A stretch of 64,000 nucleotides of DNA from Symbiodinium natans (Eukaryota > Sar > Dinophyceae > Suessiales > Symbiodiniaceae). The DNA is taken from the NCBI GenBank assembly GCA_905221605.1, contig CAJNDS010001824.1, positions 168,048-232,047 on the forward strand. The letters are read 5' to 3'. Under the pieces are notes generated by a model that saw only the letters and a list, made by a program, of their open reading frames with translations, was not told where the DNA came from and made no database searches. Of the stretch, positions 8,913 to 18,049 are shown piece by piece. Both the position numbers and the translations under genes were made by a program. Positions within the stretch are counted from its first letter, which is position 1. Each line of letters opens with the position of its first letter.

Positions 8913-10829
8913 TCAGGGTTTCCTGGAGAGGTCAAAGGCTTCCCGGTACAGTTGCATCTGCAGATCCTGCGGAAGCGCTGCCATGGTAGCATTCTGGTAG
9001 GTCGTGAACAGCTCATGGCTCTCACCAAAAACCTGTTTGCAGTGCTTGATCAGCGCACCTCGCGAAGTCACGCCGCCTCTGGCGCTTGAGAGCATTCCGT
9101 AGCCCCACGGAGGAAGCCCCGCATCCTCGCGATCGAAGCAGCGGCAGCATTGCTTGCACACCCAAGCCTCAGACAGCTGCCGTGAGCTACTGAGGCGCAT
9201 GGCCACGCAGGAGCACAGCCGTGCGGTCTCCCAATCTGCAACTGGAGTGCCTTGGCTTGGCCAGAGCGTGGGCAAAACGACCGTCTTGGCAAGGGTCGGG
9301 GCACATGGGTCGTTGGCGCAAAGCGGCTCATATGGCTCTGCACATGGACAGAACACCAGGAAGTTCATGGTGCAACCCAATCGAGCAGCAGCCTCCACTT
9401 TGTGGTGGCCGTCGAGCAGTATCCACGTTCTCCTAGGGTTGACGCTGTGGTCCAAGTATCCATTCTCACAAGCTGTTCTCCTCCGTGTCTGGATGCGACG
9501 TCCGCCTGGACCTACAACTGCATCGCCCTCGTCAGGTTGAGGTCGGTGGATCTGACCTGTATTGAAGAAGTCCAGCACCAGGGCTGTGGGTCGTGCCGAG
9601 GAGCCTGTAGCCAGGGCTTCCTGCAGCTGCGCCGAGTAAAACTCAACGCGCTTGGGGTCCAAGTGCTCTTGGGTCTTGAGGAGGTGGCTGGTCTCCTCAA
9701 TATCTGCCCGACTGTGCGACAAAAAACAATCGCGTGGGCTGCCCTTAAGCCTCTTGAGCCAGTTCGTCTCCTCCAAAGCATAAGGGGCTTCTGGGTCGTA
9801 GTGGTGAAAGGTGTCTTGCACCAGAGCCACATCGTACTTGGCGTCTGGAAAGAGCATGGCCAGCGTTGACAAAGTGCCTGGGTTTAGCAGCTGCACTGCG
9901 TGGGACACTTGCTTCGGGTCCAGAAAACGACGCAGCCGGCTGCCTAGATCCGCGACTTCAGCTGAATCGGGCCCGTGGCCGGTGTAGCTAGCGTCCAAGT
10001 TGTTTGCCTGGAGCAGGTGCACGTCTTTTTGTTGGGGCGTCCTGAACCATAGACCCGCGGTGTCCACGTTTATCTCCAAGAGGTCTTTCCCGAGAAGGGC
10101 CAAACTGCCATCCATCTGAAAGGAAGCTGAACCTGCCATCTCCATTTGAAGAAAAGCAGGGGAGTCCCGGATGACCAATCGCATGGCCGGATTCTCTGCT
10201 ACCTCACCTCCTTCCGCACCTTGCGCTGGTGAGGCCAGCCGGCCAGTGAGAAAGTCCTGGAAGTCCTTCCGCAAAGGCTTGCATCCGCGCCAGTCTTCAG
10301 CTTTCACGTGTGGGACGTGATCCTTGAAGGCACGATGGAGGGCGCTATCCACTGCGGCCGGCATGCCTCTGGCAGTTCTCCGCAAGTACAGCATGGGCCC
10401 CAGGCCAAGCTGATGTCCAAGCTGGTCACACAAAGCTGCCGAGCCTATTGCTTGGAGGCCTGTGGCCCGAATCTTGTCTGGGTCCAGCTCTACAAATGGA
10501 AGGCTGTCCCAACGGGCTACTGCACTCCTGGCGCGCCCGAGGCTGTCACGCCCCAGCTCTGGGGGCACCTCGAACTTCACCGCACGAATCGTGTTCACGG
10601 CATAGCTGCGGGACTTCCCCTCGAAGTACTTCTTCCGCAAGAACTCGGTAAGCTGATCGTCCAGGCGCGCGTAGACCATCTCCTCTCCTTGCCCCGACAG
10701 CCACTCCGTGAATTCCTCAAAATGCTGCCGCCACAGCTGGCGGGTTGACTTCTTCCGCGCATCCTCTTCTACTGCCCTGGTTTCCAACCTTACCAGACTT
10801 GGCCGGTAGCCACTCGAAGGTGAGGCCAT
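8913..10829 (-). CDS. 638-residue protein with ParB/Srx-like DGHHK motif
   Basis: An uninterrupted frame of 638 codons with an ATG at 10827-10829; the frame stays open upstream to a good acceptor (CCCTTTTCAG|) near 10855, so a 5' exon is possible. Residues about 25-120 form a helical segment (FEEFTEWLSG, LDDQLTEFLRKKYFEGKSRS) resembling the SAM-like core-binding domain of tyrosine recombinases. No recombinase catalytic block follows. Near residue 470 is ILLDGHHKVEAAARLG, the pattern of ParB/sulfiredoxin-like and DUF1015 folds, preceded by VLDFFNTGQIHRP. The C-terminal third has Cys clusters (CVAMRLSSS region, then CKQCCRCF) that could bind metal. It is intronless while its neighbours are intron-rich, which could mean retrocopy origin or a captured element. 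Function unknown; reality of the gene is well supported, the domain calls are not. Confidence 0.7.
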   Translation of the reverse strand: MASPSSGYRPSLVRLETRAVEEDARKKSTRQLWRQHFEEFTEWLSGQGEEMVYARLDDQLTEFLRKKYFEGKSRSYAVNTIRAVKFEVPPELGRDSLGRARSAVARWDSLPFVELDPDKIRATGLQAIGSAALCDQLGHQLGLGPMLYLRRTARGMPAAVDSALHRAFKDHVPHVKAEDWRGCKPLRKDFQDFLTGRLASPAQGAEGGEVAENPAMRLVIRDSPAFLQMEMAGSASFQMDGSLALLGKDLLEINVDTAGLWFRTPQQKDVHLLQANNLDASYTGHGPDSAEVADLGSRLRRFLDPKQVSHAVQLLNPGTLSTLAMLFPDAKYDVALVQDTFHHYDPEAPYALEETNWLKRLKGSPRDCFLSHSRADIEETSHLLKTQEHLDPKRVEFYSAQLQEALATGSSARPTALVLDFFNTGQIHRPQPDEGDAVVGPGGRRIQTRRRTACENGYLDHSVNPRRTWILLDGHHKVEAAARLGCTMNFLVFCPCAEPYEPLCANDPCAPTLAKTVVLPTLWPSQGTPVADWETARLCSCVAMRLSSSRQLSEAWVCKQCCRCFDREDAGLPPWGYGMLSSARGGVTSRGALIKHCKQVFGESHELFTTYQNATMAALPQDLQMQLYREAFDLSRKP

Positions 10830-11043
10830 GGCTCGATCCCGCGAGTTATGGCTGAAAAGGGACGCGCTGGGAAGAACTCATATCAACCTACGATGCTTTG
10901 CTGGCAGTTTCTCGACTGGTAAGAAGAGCTACTAGCGGGCCTGAGCAGGTACCTGCACAACTGGCAGTGTGCTGGCATTACTCTGTCGCTCCCGCCTACT
11001 TGAGCGCAGCTTGAAACCTTGAAGGATCAGGCATGAGACGACG

Positions 11044-11099
11044 GTTTAGGGTTTAGGGTTTAGGGTTTAGGGTTTAGGGGTTTAGGGTTTAGGGTTTAG
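11044..11099 (+). repeat. Telomere-like tract (TTTAGGG)n, 8 units
   Basis: Eight units with one extra G. On the minus strand (CCCTAAA) it follows directly after the coding-like segment ending near 11100 (frame ...FLLCCSAEL), so it may lie at a donor side. Confidence 0.9.
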
Positions 11100-12009
11100 C
11101 TCTGCTGAACAGCAAAGCAGGAAAGCAGCAGCGGAATCAGGGAACAACTCCACAGAAAATCCTCGGCCTCCAAGAACTCCGCCGCATGGCTGCGTGACAT
11201 GCAACAGCCTGAGCCTTTATAACTGTCATCTACAGCCTCGCCATGCCTCACACGCGAATGATGTCGAGTCGTTAAGTTAAGTTAAGCAAATTGCCTGCCT
11301 ACCCATGGAAGTAGGGTTTAATTAGGGTTTAGGGTTTGGGGTTTAGAGTTTTAGGGTTTAGGGTTAAAAACCTGCATGCTGCCCATCACGAGGCAGGCCT
11401 TGGTGCTGTCGAAGATCTTGTCGCACCATTGCTTCTTGATGCGCAACGCGACGTCCTGGGTTGCACAGTGCATAAACCCTAAACCCTAAACCCTAGATTT
11501 GACTGCGCCCCACCCCTCTGAACCGAGCACACACTCCGTCTCTTGGCTCGTGGCTGGTCGACCTTCCCGGTGCACCTGTTGCTGTTCTTCTATGTTACTG
11601 TCTAATATTGCTATGCTATAGAATATTTTTTGTTACTATCTAATATTGCTATATAATATAATTGTATTGTTATATTACCATCTAATGAATCCAATGTCGC
11701 TATATTGTAGAATATTATTGGTTACTGTCGTTGATTTCTACTGAGCCCTTACGGTTGCTATTGTGTTTTTTGTTATTGTTGCTATTGCGGTTATTGTTGG
11801 TATCGTTGACATGATTGCTACTACCGCTATACTTATACTTATTGTTCATATGAGAAACGACCATGTTCCAAATTTGTGCCATTTGTCCTTGCCCTCAACC
11901 CTTTTCCCTAAACAGGCCCTAAACCCTAAACCAGGTTACAACCGGATGAGGCCGAGACCTGTCCATCTTCACCCCGACGCCGCCGAGAGGTCACAGCCTT
12001 CTGAACTGC
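11100..12009 (-). CDS. Exon cluster, gene of unknown function
   Basis: Four minus-strand blocks. 11943-12009 encodes AVQKAVTSRRRRGEDGQ (donor TCCG|GTTGTA). 11492-11575 (84 nt) encodes HREGRPATSQETECVLG. 11372-11455 (84 nt) encodes DVALRIKKQWCDKIFDSTK then ACLVMGSMQ, with third codon positions almost all G or C. About 11100-11205 is open in the matching phase. Blocks 11492-11575 and 11372-11455 are both exact multiples of three and join in phase 0, and both are bracketed by telomere-like tracts: donor TCTAGG|GTTTAG, acceptor CAACCCAG|GACG. They could be 5' exons of the 638-residue gene to the left. No family recognised. Confidence 0.45.
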
Positions 12010-12013
12010 CTCA

Positions 12014-12135
12014 ATAGGGGATAGGATTTGGGGGACCCTTGGGGATATAGACCTTCTCAACAAGGTCCCTGTTTAAGAGAGCCAGAAGAGGGTTAAGAAG
12101 GGTTCCCTTTCAAGGGTCTCCCCTATCCTACCAAG
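12014..12135. mobile_element. Inverted-repeat element, ends TAGGGGATAGGA
   Basis: AGGGGATAGGATTTGGG-like start and TCTCCCCTATCCTACC end are inverse copies around 120 bp of non-coding sequence. On the minus strand the element ends a few bases before the acceptor TATTGAG|GCAGTTC of the exon 11943-12009. Confidence 0.55.
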
Positions 12136-13449
12136 GCACAGGGGTTTCGACACTCGCACTCGCTGAAGCAGGCCAGGATTCGGTCCGGGTGACAAAAAAG
12201 GAAGCCTAAACCCTGCACAAAAACAAACCTAAAGCCTCAAGCCTAAACCCCTGTGCGCCGACCCGCCTTGGGTGTCGGGATTGTTGTTGGGCTTTAGGGT
12301 TTAGGGTTACACTTTCACGCGGTGAAGCAAGTCACAAACTCCAAGCAACTCCAAGCATGGGAGGGGGCCTGTTGGCGCGGAGCAGCAGTAGGTCGTCGTG
12401 GCCTCCTTGTGCGTTCTTTTTGCTATTCTGATTATCCTGTTGGTTTGTATTCAGAATGTTGCGCTCTTGGTATTGAATACGCCCCCGGAATGATGCAGTG
12501 TTCCGGGGAATTGTTCAGGGTACTGCCGCTATACCACGACCATGTGACGACGAAGACACAAGAACAAAAAAAAACATAAAAATCTCAATCGCAACGACGG
12601 GAATTTGTTGAGAGAGTTGTCAACAACTTGCGGGGGACGACCTGAACAATTTCTAAACGGAAAACTGCCCGATGTGTTGGCTGCATGCAAGCGACAAGTG
12701 TCCACAGAAGAATGCCTTCACTACTGCTGCTGCAAATGGGAGTATCCGAAAATGGGGGCCTTGTTGGGGTCCTTATTACAAGGGAACTCTACTATTTGGG
12801 GGGTCTATTTTAGGGTCCCCTATTCTCGTAAACCCCCAAATCTTCTCCACTCTTGTATTCAAGATGCTTGAGAGGCGGCGGCGTTTGCTGGTCAGTTTCC
12901 TCAGCCACACATTATGCCAAACACATTTTTCTGCACATTAGATATTGCTTACACTTCGGCTTGTGACATGACATGTCCCTCGACTCTTTTCAGCTTACAT
13001 GCATGGATACCATACCACCTGATGGCTGAGCTGTGCACCTTCGCTGCGACAGGGTGTCCCGTTGTGGGCCTTGCTGCAAGCAAAGCTGAACTTAAAGAGA
13101 AAATGAAATATACATATTATATATATATATACAGGCGTGTAAGCACGTATGTATGTATTGGTGTCGTGGGTGTGGGTGTGGGTGTGGGTGCGGGTGCGGG
13201 TGTGGGTGCGGGTGTGGGTGTGGGTGGGTGCGTGGGTGGGTGTGCGTGTGCTCGCGTCTGCATGCAAAAAAAAGTTTTTCTTTCAGTATCTATCGATGTG
13301 TGGGTGCGGAGGTTTGGGAATAACGACGCTGCCTAAGGCCCGAACAGAAACACTCATCGAACGCCTCAAAACCTCACCACGCATCCTCATTCGTCCGAGG
13401 GCTTGAGAAAACGGATTACTTTTGTACCCTAAACCCTAAACCCTAAACC

Positions 13450-13982
13450 CTAAACTGTTTTTTCCGTGAGCCTCCCCCACCCGCCCTCTGCAAGACATGC
13501 CAGCCTGCGCCGACCCAGGGCAGCCACCACAATAACATCGAGTATCGAGTCCAACACTATATGAAAGGGATCGCCCGGAACAAGTCAGGCGCGGTTTCTG
13601 GGGGGGGGGGGGGGGCGGGGTGTATTCAAAAGCCGGGGCCAGGACTTCAGAAGGGTCTAGGCATGTCCAGGGCATAAAAATCCAAGGTCTCCAGGTTTCT
13701 ACTGTCGCTTCAGAACTCCCCAGAATATGGTAAATGCCTTTCTTTTTAACAACATTCTGCTGGGATGTCAGGCCGCTCTTGGGACTGGCCAATCAGATCA
13801 GCAAGCCGCGAGAGGGGGAAAAAAGGTCTTACTTTAGCAGTCCTGACTGTGCAGCCCCCAAAAAGGGCTGGATCCTGCCCGAATCCAGATAACACCCTAA
13901 ACCCTAAACACTAAACCAAAAGGGGGGTCCAAGATTGAAACAACCTTTACGCAGAGCAAGTTCGGAATGCCCTTCAGGCAAC
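13450..13982 (-). CDS. Exon cluster, gene of unknown function
   Basis: Minus-strand blocks: 13945-13982 (CLKGIPNLLCVK), 13833-13874 (DPALFGGCTVRTAK, with the strong donor AAA|GTAAGA), about 13620-13800 (SGLTSQQNVVKKKGIYHIL then VETWRPWIFMPW) and about 13450-13555 (LDSILDVIVVAALGRRR, ending in a TAG that belongs to a TTTAGGG unit). The first two join in phase 0. The acceptor of 13945-13982 (AGTATAGAAAG|GTTGCC) lies at the end of the CTATAC-family element at 13987. The frame of the last block is uncertain, because a G/C homopolymer interrupts the region near 13598-13615. Confidence 0.4.
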
Positions 13983-13986
13983 CTTT

Positions 13987-14083
13987 CTATACTCCCTTCG
14001 AACCTTCATGAAAATAATATACTTGATGTCCTCTTGGGTTTTATATAAACAAAAATTAAAGAAATCCCGGGGAATATATATAG
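13987..14083. mobile_element. MITE-like element, family CTATACTCCCCTT, copy 3
   Basis: Same length and core (GTCCTCTTGGGTTTTATATAA) as the copies at 3839 and 5795. Its CTATAC end, read on the minus strand, gives AGTATAG and lies immediately upstream of a plausible acceptor. Confidence 0.65.
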
Positions 14084-14419
14084 CTTTCAGAAAAGACCCC
14101 AGTCCGGTACCCCCCTTGTTTATGAGGGTTGCTTCGCGAGGTTCAGGCAGAAGGATATTTTTTGCAGTGATGCGCAAATACTTAAAATTAGCTATCTGAT
14201 ACTACTCTTTGGCACGCCAAACAAACAAAATCAAGCGTATTTACTCCGCAACACTGAGCAGTGGCAGCCCAACTGCAACAGCAGCCACAACGCCGGGAAT
14301 TCCATTGTGCATTCTTCTGCTGCATGTGACTTTTTCAGATCTCTCTTGCTGCGCGAGGGCAACTGAAGCCAAATCAGGCAATGCAGATGGCGTCACAGCC
14401 CACTGCAGCTAAATGATCT

Positions 14420-14588
14420 GCCCTAAACCCTAAACCCTAAACCCTAAACCCTAAAGCCCAAAACCCTAAACCGCACAAGGGCCAGGCTTCGAGTCGAGTC
14501 TCAGCACCTTTCGGGATGGCCGCTGCGCATCACTGCGGAACCTCGGAAGTTTTAGGGTTTAGGGTTTAGGGTTTAGGGTTTAGGGTTT
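14420..14588. repeat. Converging telomere-like tracts
   Basis: CCCTAAA units at 14420-14472 and TTTAGGG units at 14551-14588 face each other across about 78 bp, so the single strand could fold into a long hairpin. A degenerate TTTAGGG/TTTTAGGG field continues to about 14720, followed by four variants of a 60-bp repeat (GGGGGTTTTGCTTTTCT, 14756-14880) and a C homopolymer at about 14915-14940. Confidence 0.75.
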
Positions 14589-14939
14589 GCACTCGAGGAT
14601 TTTGGGGGAAATTTTGAGTGAGTTCTCTGTATCGGGGTTTAGGGTTTTAGGGTTTGTAGGGAGTTTAGGGTTGTAGGGTTTTTAGTTTTTAGGGTCTTTG
14701 GGGTTTTTAGGGTTTAGGGGGTTTTGTTTTTCTGGATTTTTGAGAGTTCTCGAGTATAGGGGGGTTTTGCTTTTCTGGATTTTGGGGAATTCTGGGAGTT
14801 TTTGAGACTTCTCTGTATAGGGGGGTTTTGCTTTTCTGGGTTTTTCTGAGTTCTCTGCAATAGGGGGGTTTTGCTTTTCTAGATTTTTCTGGCTACCCCC
14901 TCCCCCCCACCCCGGGCCCCCCCCCCCCCCCCCCCCCCC

Positions 14940-17638
14940 GCCAGCGCAGCGAACTATCAAGATCTTCCTTCTCAGACAATGCATGATGCCTACGTCCTCT
15001 ACGCTGAGCTATGGCGACGTGCCGAGCGCCAGGCGTGCGATTGTGGAATGCCCCAGGCCTTTGGTGCGAGGGTGAGCCTGCGCGCTCGCCCGAAACAGAT
15101 GCGCCAGACCTGAGCCGCTGTTTAGGGTTTGGCGGTTTAGGGTTTAGGGTTTATAGGTTCATATGGCAGGGTAGCCCACGAGCAAGAATCACTTAAACAA
15201 CTGGCCAGAATATAAGCTCGCCATGGCTATTGGAAGCTGTGCACGACTGCAAGAATCGAAAGGCTGCAAGGCCCGTTCCGTTCTGGGCTCCAATTGCGGC
15301 ACCCACTTCGGCGTATCCTGTCGGGGTTTTGGGGTTTGCAGGTACCAGTATAAATTGCTTGACTGCACTCTCGCACCGAGTAGCCAACTCACATTGGACG
15401 CCGTGCAACCCTAGCTGATACGGTACTGTTTGCGTGGTGCCTCACAGGACTTTGTGGCTAACTAGTTCTTCCCTCGGTCAGCAAACCTTCGCAATTCACA
15501 ACTGCGGGGGAGGGGGGGAGGGCACCTTATAAACATCCCCAAGCCATCCTAAGTCCAATGCAATAGGCCAGCAGTACACTTTGCAGGCCTTGGGACGCTC
15601 TCGGGCGGCGTCGGATCAGGGCCTTCAAGTTCACAGCATTTGGATTTCACACATTCTGGGGACACAGAAGGCTCCCAGCTGTCAATGTCCATCATGTCAC
15701 AGTCGATGACTGTTGCAGAGTCTTTCCTGCTGACTTAGGGTTTATAGGGCTTAGGAGTTAAGGTTTAAAGCTCAGGGACGTCTAGGGTTTACGATTTAGG
15801 GTTCTAGTCAGCAGGATCAATAGGGAACGCCTGTCCTGGAGCTGTCTACCTGCATGTCCCCTTCCTGTAAAGACTCGGCTGTTTGTGCTCTCGGCACAGC
15901 CACGCCTTCTCCTTAGTTCAGCTTGAGGCCACTTGGGTGGTCTCAGAATGGCCACAGCCAGCAGTGTCAATGAAACACTAAACCCTAAACCCTAAACCCT
16001 AAACCCTAAACCCTAAACCCAAAGAAAATCGTAAGGCCAAAGCTGCGGAGTGATTGTGGGGCCCTCGACAAGTCTTCACTGCTGTCCAGCTTGAAGCGCT
16101 TCTTTGGACGGGTCTGAGCCACCTCCTCACCACCTGAGACCACAGCAAGCGCAGCATGCAGAGGCATCGAATGATACTGTACATTGCACTTCGAATCACA
16201 TGGAGACAAACATGGACAAGTTTTGGGGGCGAAATGATGCAAACCCACCGCTGCTTGAAATACATGAAATCACCATGTAATATACGAACACATGCGGTCC
16301 ACCATCCCGGTCGACAGCAAGTGGCAAGTTTTCTTTTACCAAACTGCTAAGGATTGACACTCCAACCAGAGATGCCGCTCTATGGCACATGGGACGTGGC
16401 ACAGCACATATGCAGTAGTAGTGTGCATGTGTCGAGAGCATGACGGACTGAGCTCTGAGCCGACGTCGATGACTTTCGCAGCGGCAGGCTTTGTTGAAGC
16501 TGCAGATTGGGACCTTGACAGGGTCTTGCACAGGGAGTCCTAAACCCTAAACCCTAAACCCTAAACCCTAAACCCTAAACCCTAAAACCCTAAACAGTGG
16601 GGACCTTCATGCCCTCGGCCCTCATCACCAAACCCGCAGAGCAGCCAGACGAAACACTCGATGCCCAAGAGAGCCCTGACAAAGGCAAATGGGTGGTTCC
16701 GCAAGTAGGGGTACCCTTTTTGGGGGGTCCCTTTAAGGGAACTCTATTCTATTTTGGGTACAAAGGGGGTACCCCGATTTTGGGGAGTGCCAAAAATGTG
16801 TTTAATTAGACAGAAACACCCCGGAGCAGGTTCACCAACACCGAGGCAAGGGCAACGCTTGTACGACTGACTCATGACCGATGCTCCAAGCCCTTTTCTA
16901 CGTCAAAAAAGCTTGCCTCCCCTCTACGCTCGGAAAAGAATTTGTGCCAGGTGACACCTGATCCCGCATGTTGCAGTCACATATCGCTCTGGGCTGATGG
17001 CAGCTGTCGTTGGCCATGTTCAGCATGCTTAGCTTTGCCAGGTGGGTTTGTCGAGCCTCAGGTGCGGACTAGGGGCTGACTTTCGACCGCGGTCTTGTAG
17101 TGCTTCGCGGATGCTGGGGGTGGCTGGCAGATTCGTGAGAAAGTGCCAAGACAAGACAACGCAAGAACCGCACACCACCTTTTGAGCTTGCGGCCGGTCT
17201 GCTGTGATTCGCCGTCGTCGTAGTCACTGACAGACCTACGTGCACCGCGCCGTCTATGATATGGCCATGACAGAGGGGAGGACAGCAACAAATCACATAT
17301 GTGTGGGTTTAGGGTTTAGGGTTTAGGAGTTCCCACAACTTGCACCTGTGTCGATCCAAGTTGATGGCCCCGAGTTTGTCCTGCGAGCACCCCACATGAG
17401 TTACCTCAATCTGCCTCACAGGGTTTAGGGCCTTTTAGGGTTTAGGGTTCAGGGTTTAGGGGCAGGGCAGAAAGTCCGGGAGCTCTCTGGCACGAGGCTG
17501 GCGCCGCAGGTACTTCTTGAGCACCTCAGGCGACACACTGGACTCCGTGCTCCAATATGCGGCATCATCGATGGCCAAACCGGCCTGCGCAAGCAAAGAA
17601 GACTCTTTTGCCCAGCGATGCGTGCAAGCAGTCACCAT
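14940..17638 (-). CDS. Multi-exon gene, probable nuclear protein, unknown function
   Basis: Minus-strand blocks in order: ATG at 17638 to about 17470 (AKESSLLAQAGLAIDDAAYW, SPEVLKKYLRRQPRAREL); 17179-17253 (SVSDYDDGESQQTGRKLKR, donor AAAAG|GTGGTG); about 16430-16525 (SAASTKPAAAKVIDVGSEL); about 16019-16133 (EEVAQTRPKKRFKLDSSEDL, a likely nuclear localisation signal PKKRFK); about 15845-15930 (VPRAQTAESLQEGDMQ); about 15550-15726 (IDCDMMDIDSWEPSVSPE); 15202-15410 (KQFILVPANPKTPTGYAEV); about 14945-15117 (QRRGRRHHALSEKEDLDSS). The last pair joins in phase 0. A GA donor (CTCCAG|GACAGG) joins 15845-15930 to 15550-15726 in phase. Almost every block borders a telomere-like tract. Whether all blocks form one gene is inferred from order and strand. 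No domain recognised. Confidence 0.45.
15977..16019 (+). repeat. Telomere-like tract at a splice donor
   Basis: Six CCCTAAA units. On the minus strand the coding block ending TTC TTT GG runs straight into GTTTAGGG, so the first unit itself could be the donor (GG|GTTTAG). Confidence 0.85.
16539..16595 (+). repeat. Telomere-like tract (CCCTAAA)n, 7-8 units
   Basis: Nearly perfect units with one CCCTAAAA. It lies just upstream (minus-strand sense) of the coding block at about 16430-16525. Confidence 0.9.
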
Positions 17639-18049
17639 TGACTCAGCGGGTTCTCCTGTCTGTACCCCCGCAACCTGAGGCAGCGCGGCTCACATCCTGC
17701 ACCACTTGTAAGTACTTCCAAAACTATAATCATCCATGCTCTAGTCTGCGCCATGCTTCGCTCTACACTGCTGGCGCACCTGTATCCGCTCAAGTCTCAC
17801 GGGCATGGGGTCAACACTTACAATTTGATGCAATTGCAAGGTTCAACCTGTTTCAGAGGATCCCTGTGTAATTGCTGGTGCGGGGACTCTATTTGCGAGA
17901 GGCTTGAAGGGTGACATGGAGCATCATCGTTAGCAGCAGTTGGAGGCTTGCTCCTCGCCGCAAGTGAGTAATTATATACACAAGACAATTCGCAGCATCC
18001 GGAAGCCGCAGTAATCAACGAAAGAGGGACTTCAACATCTACCCCATCA

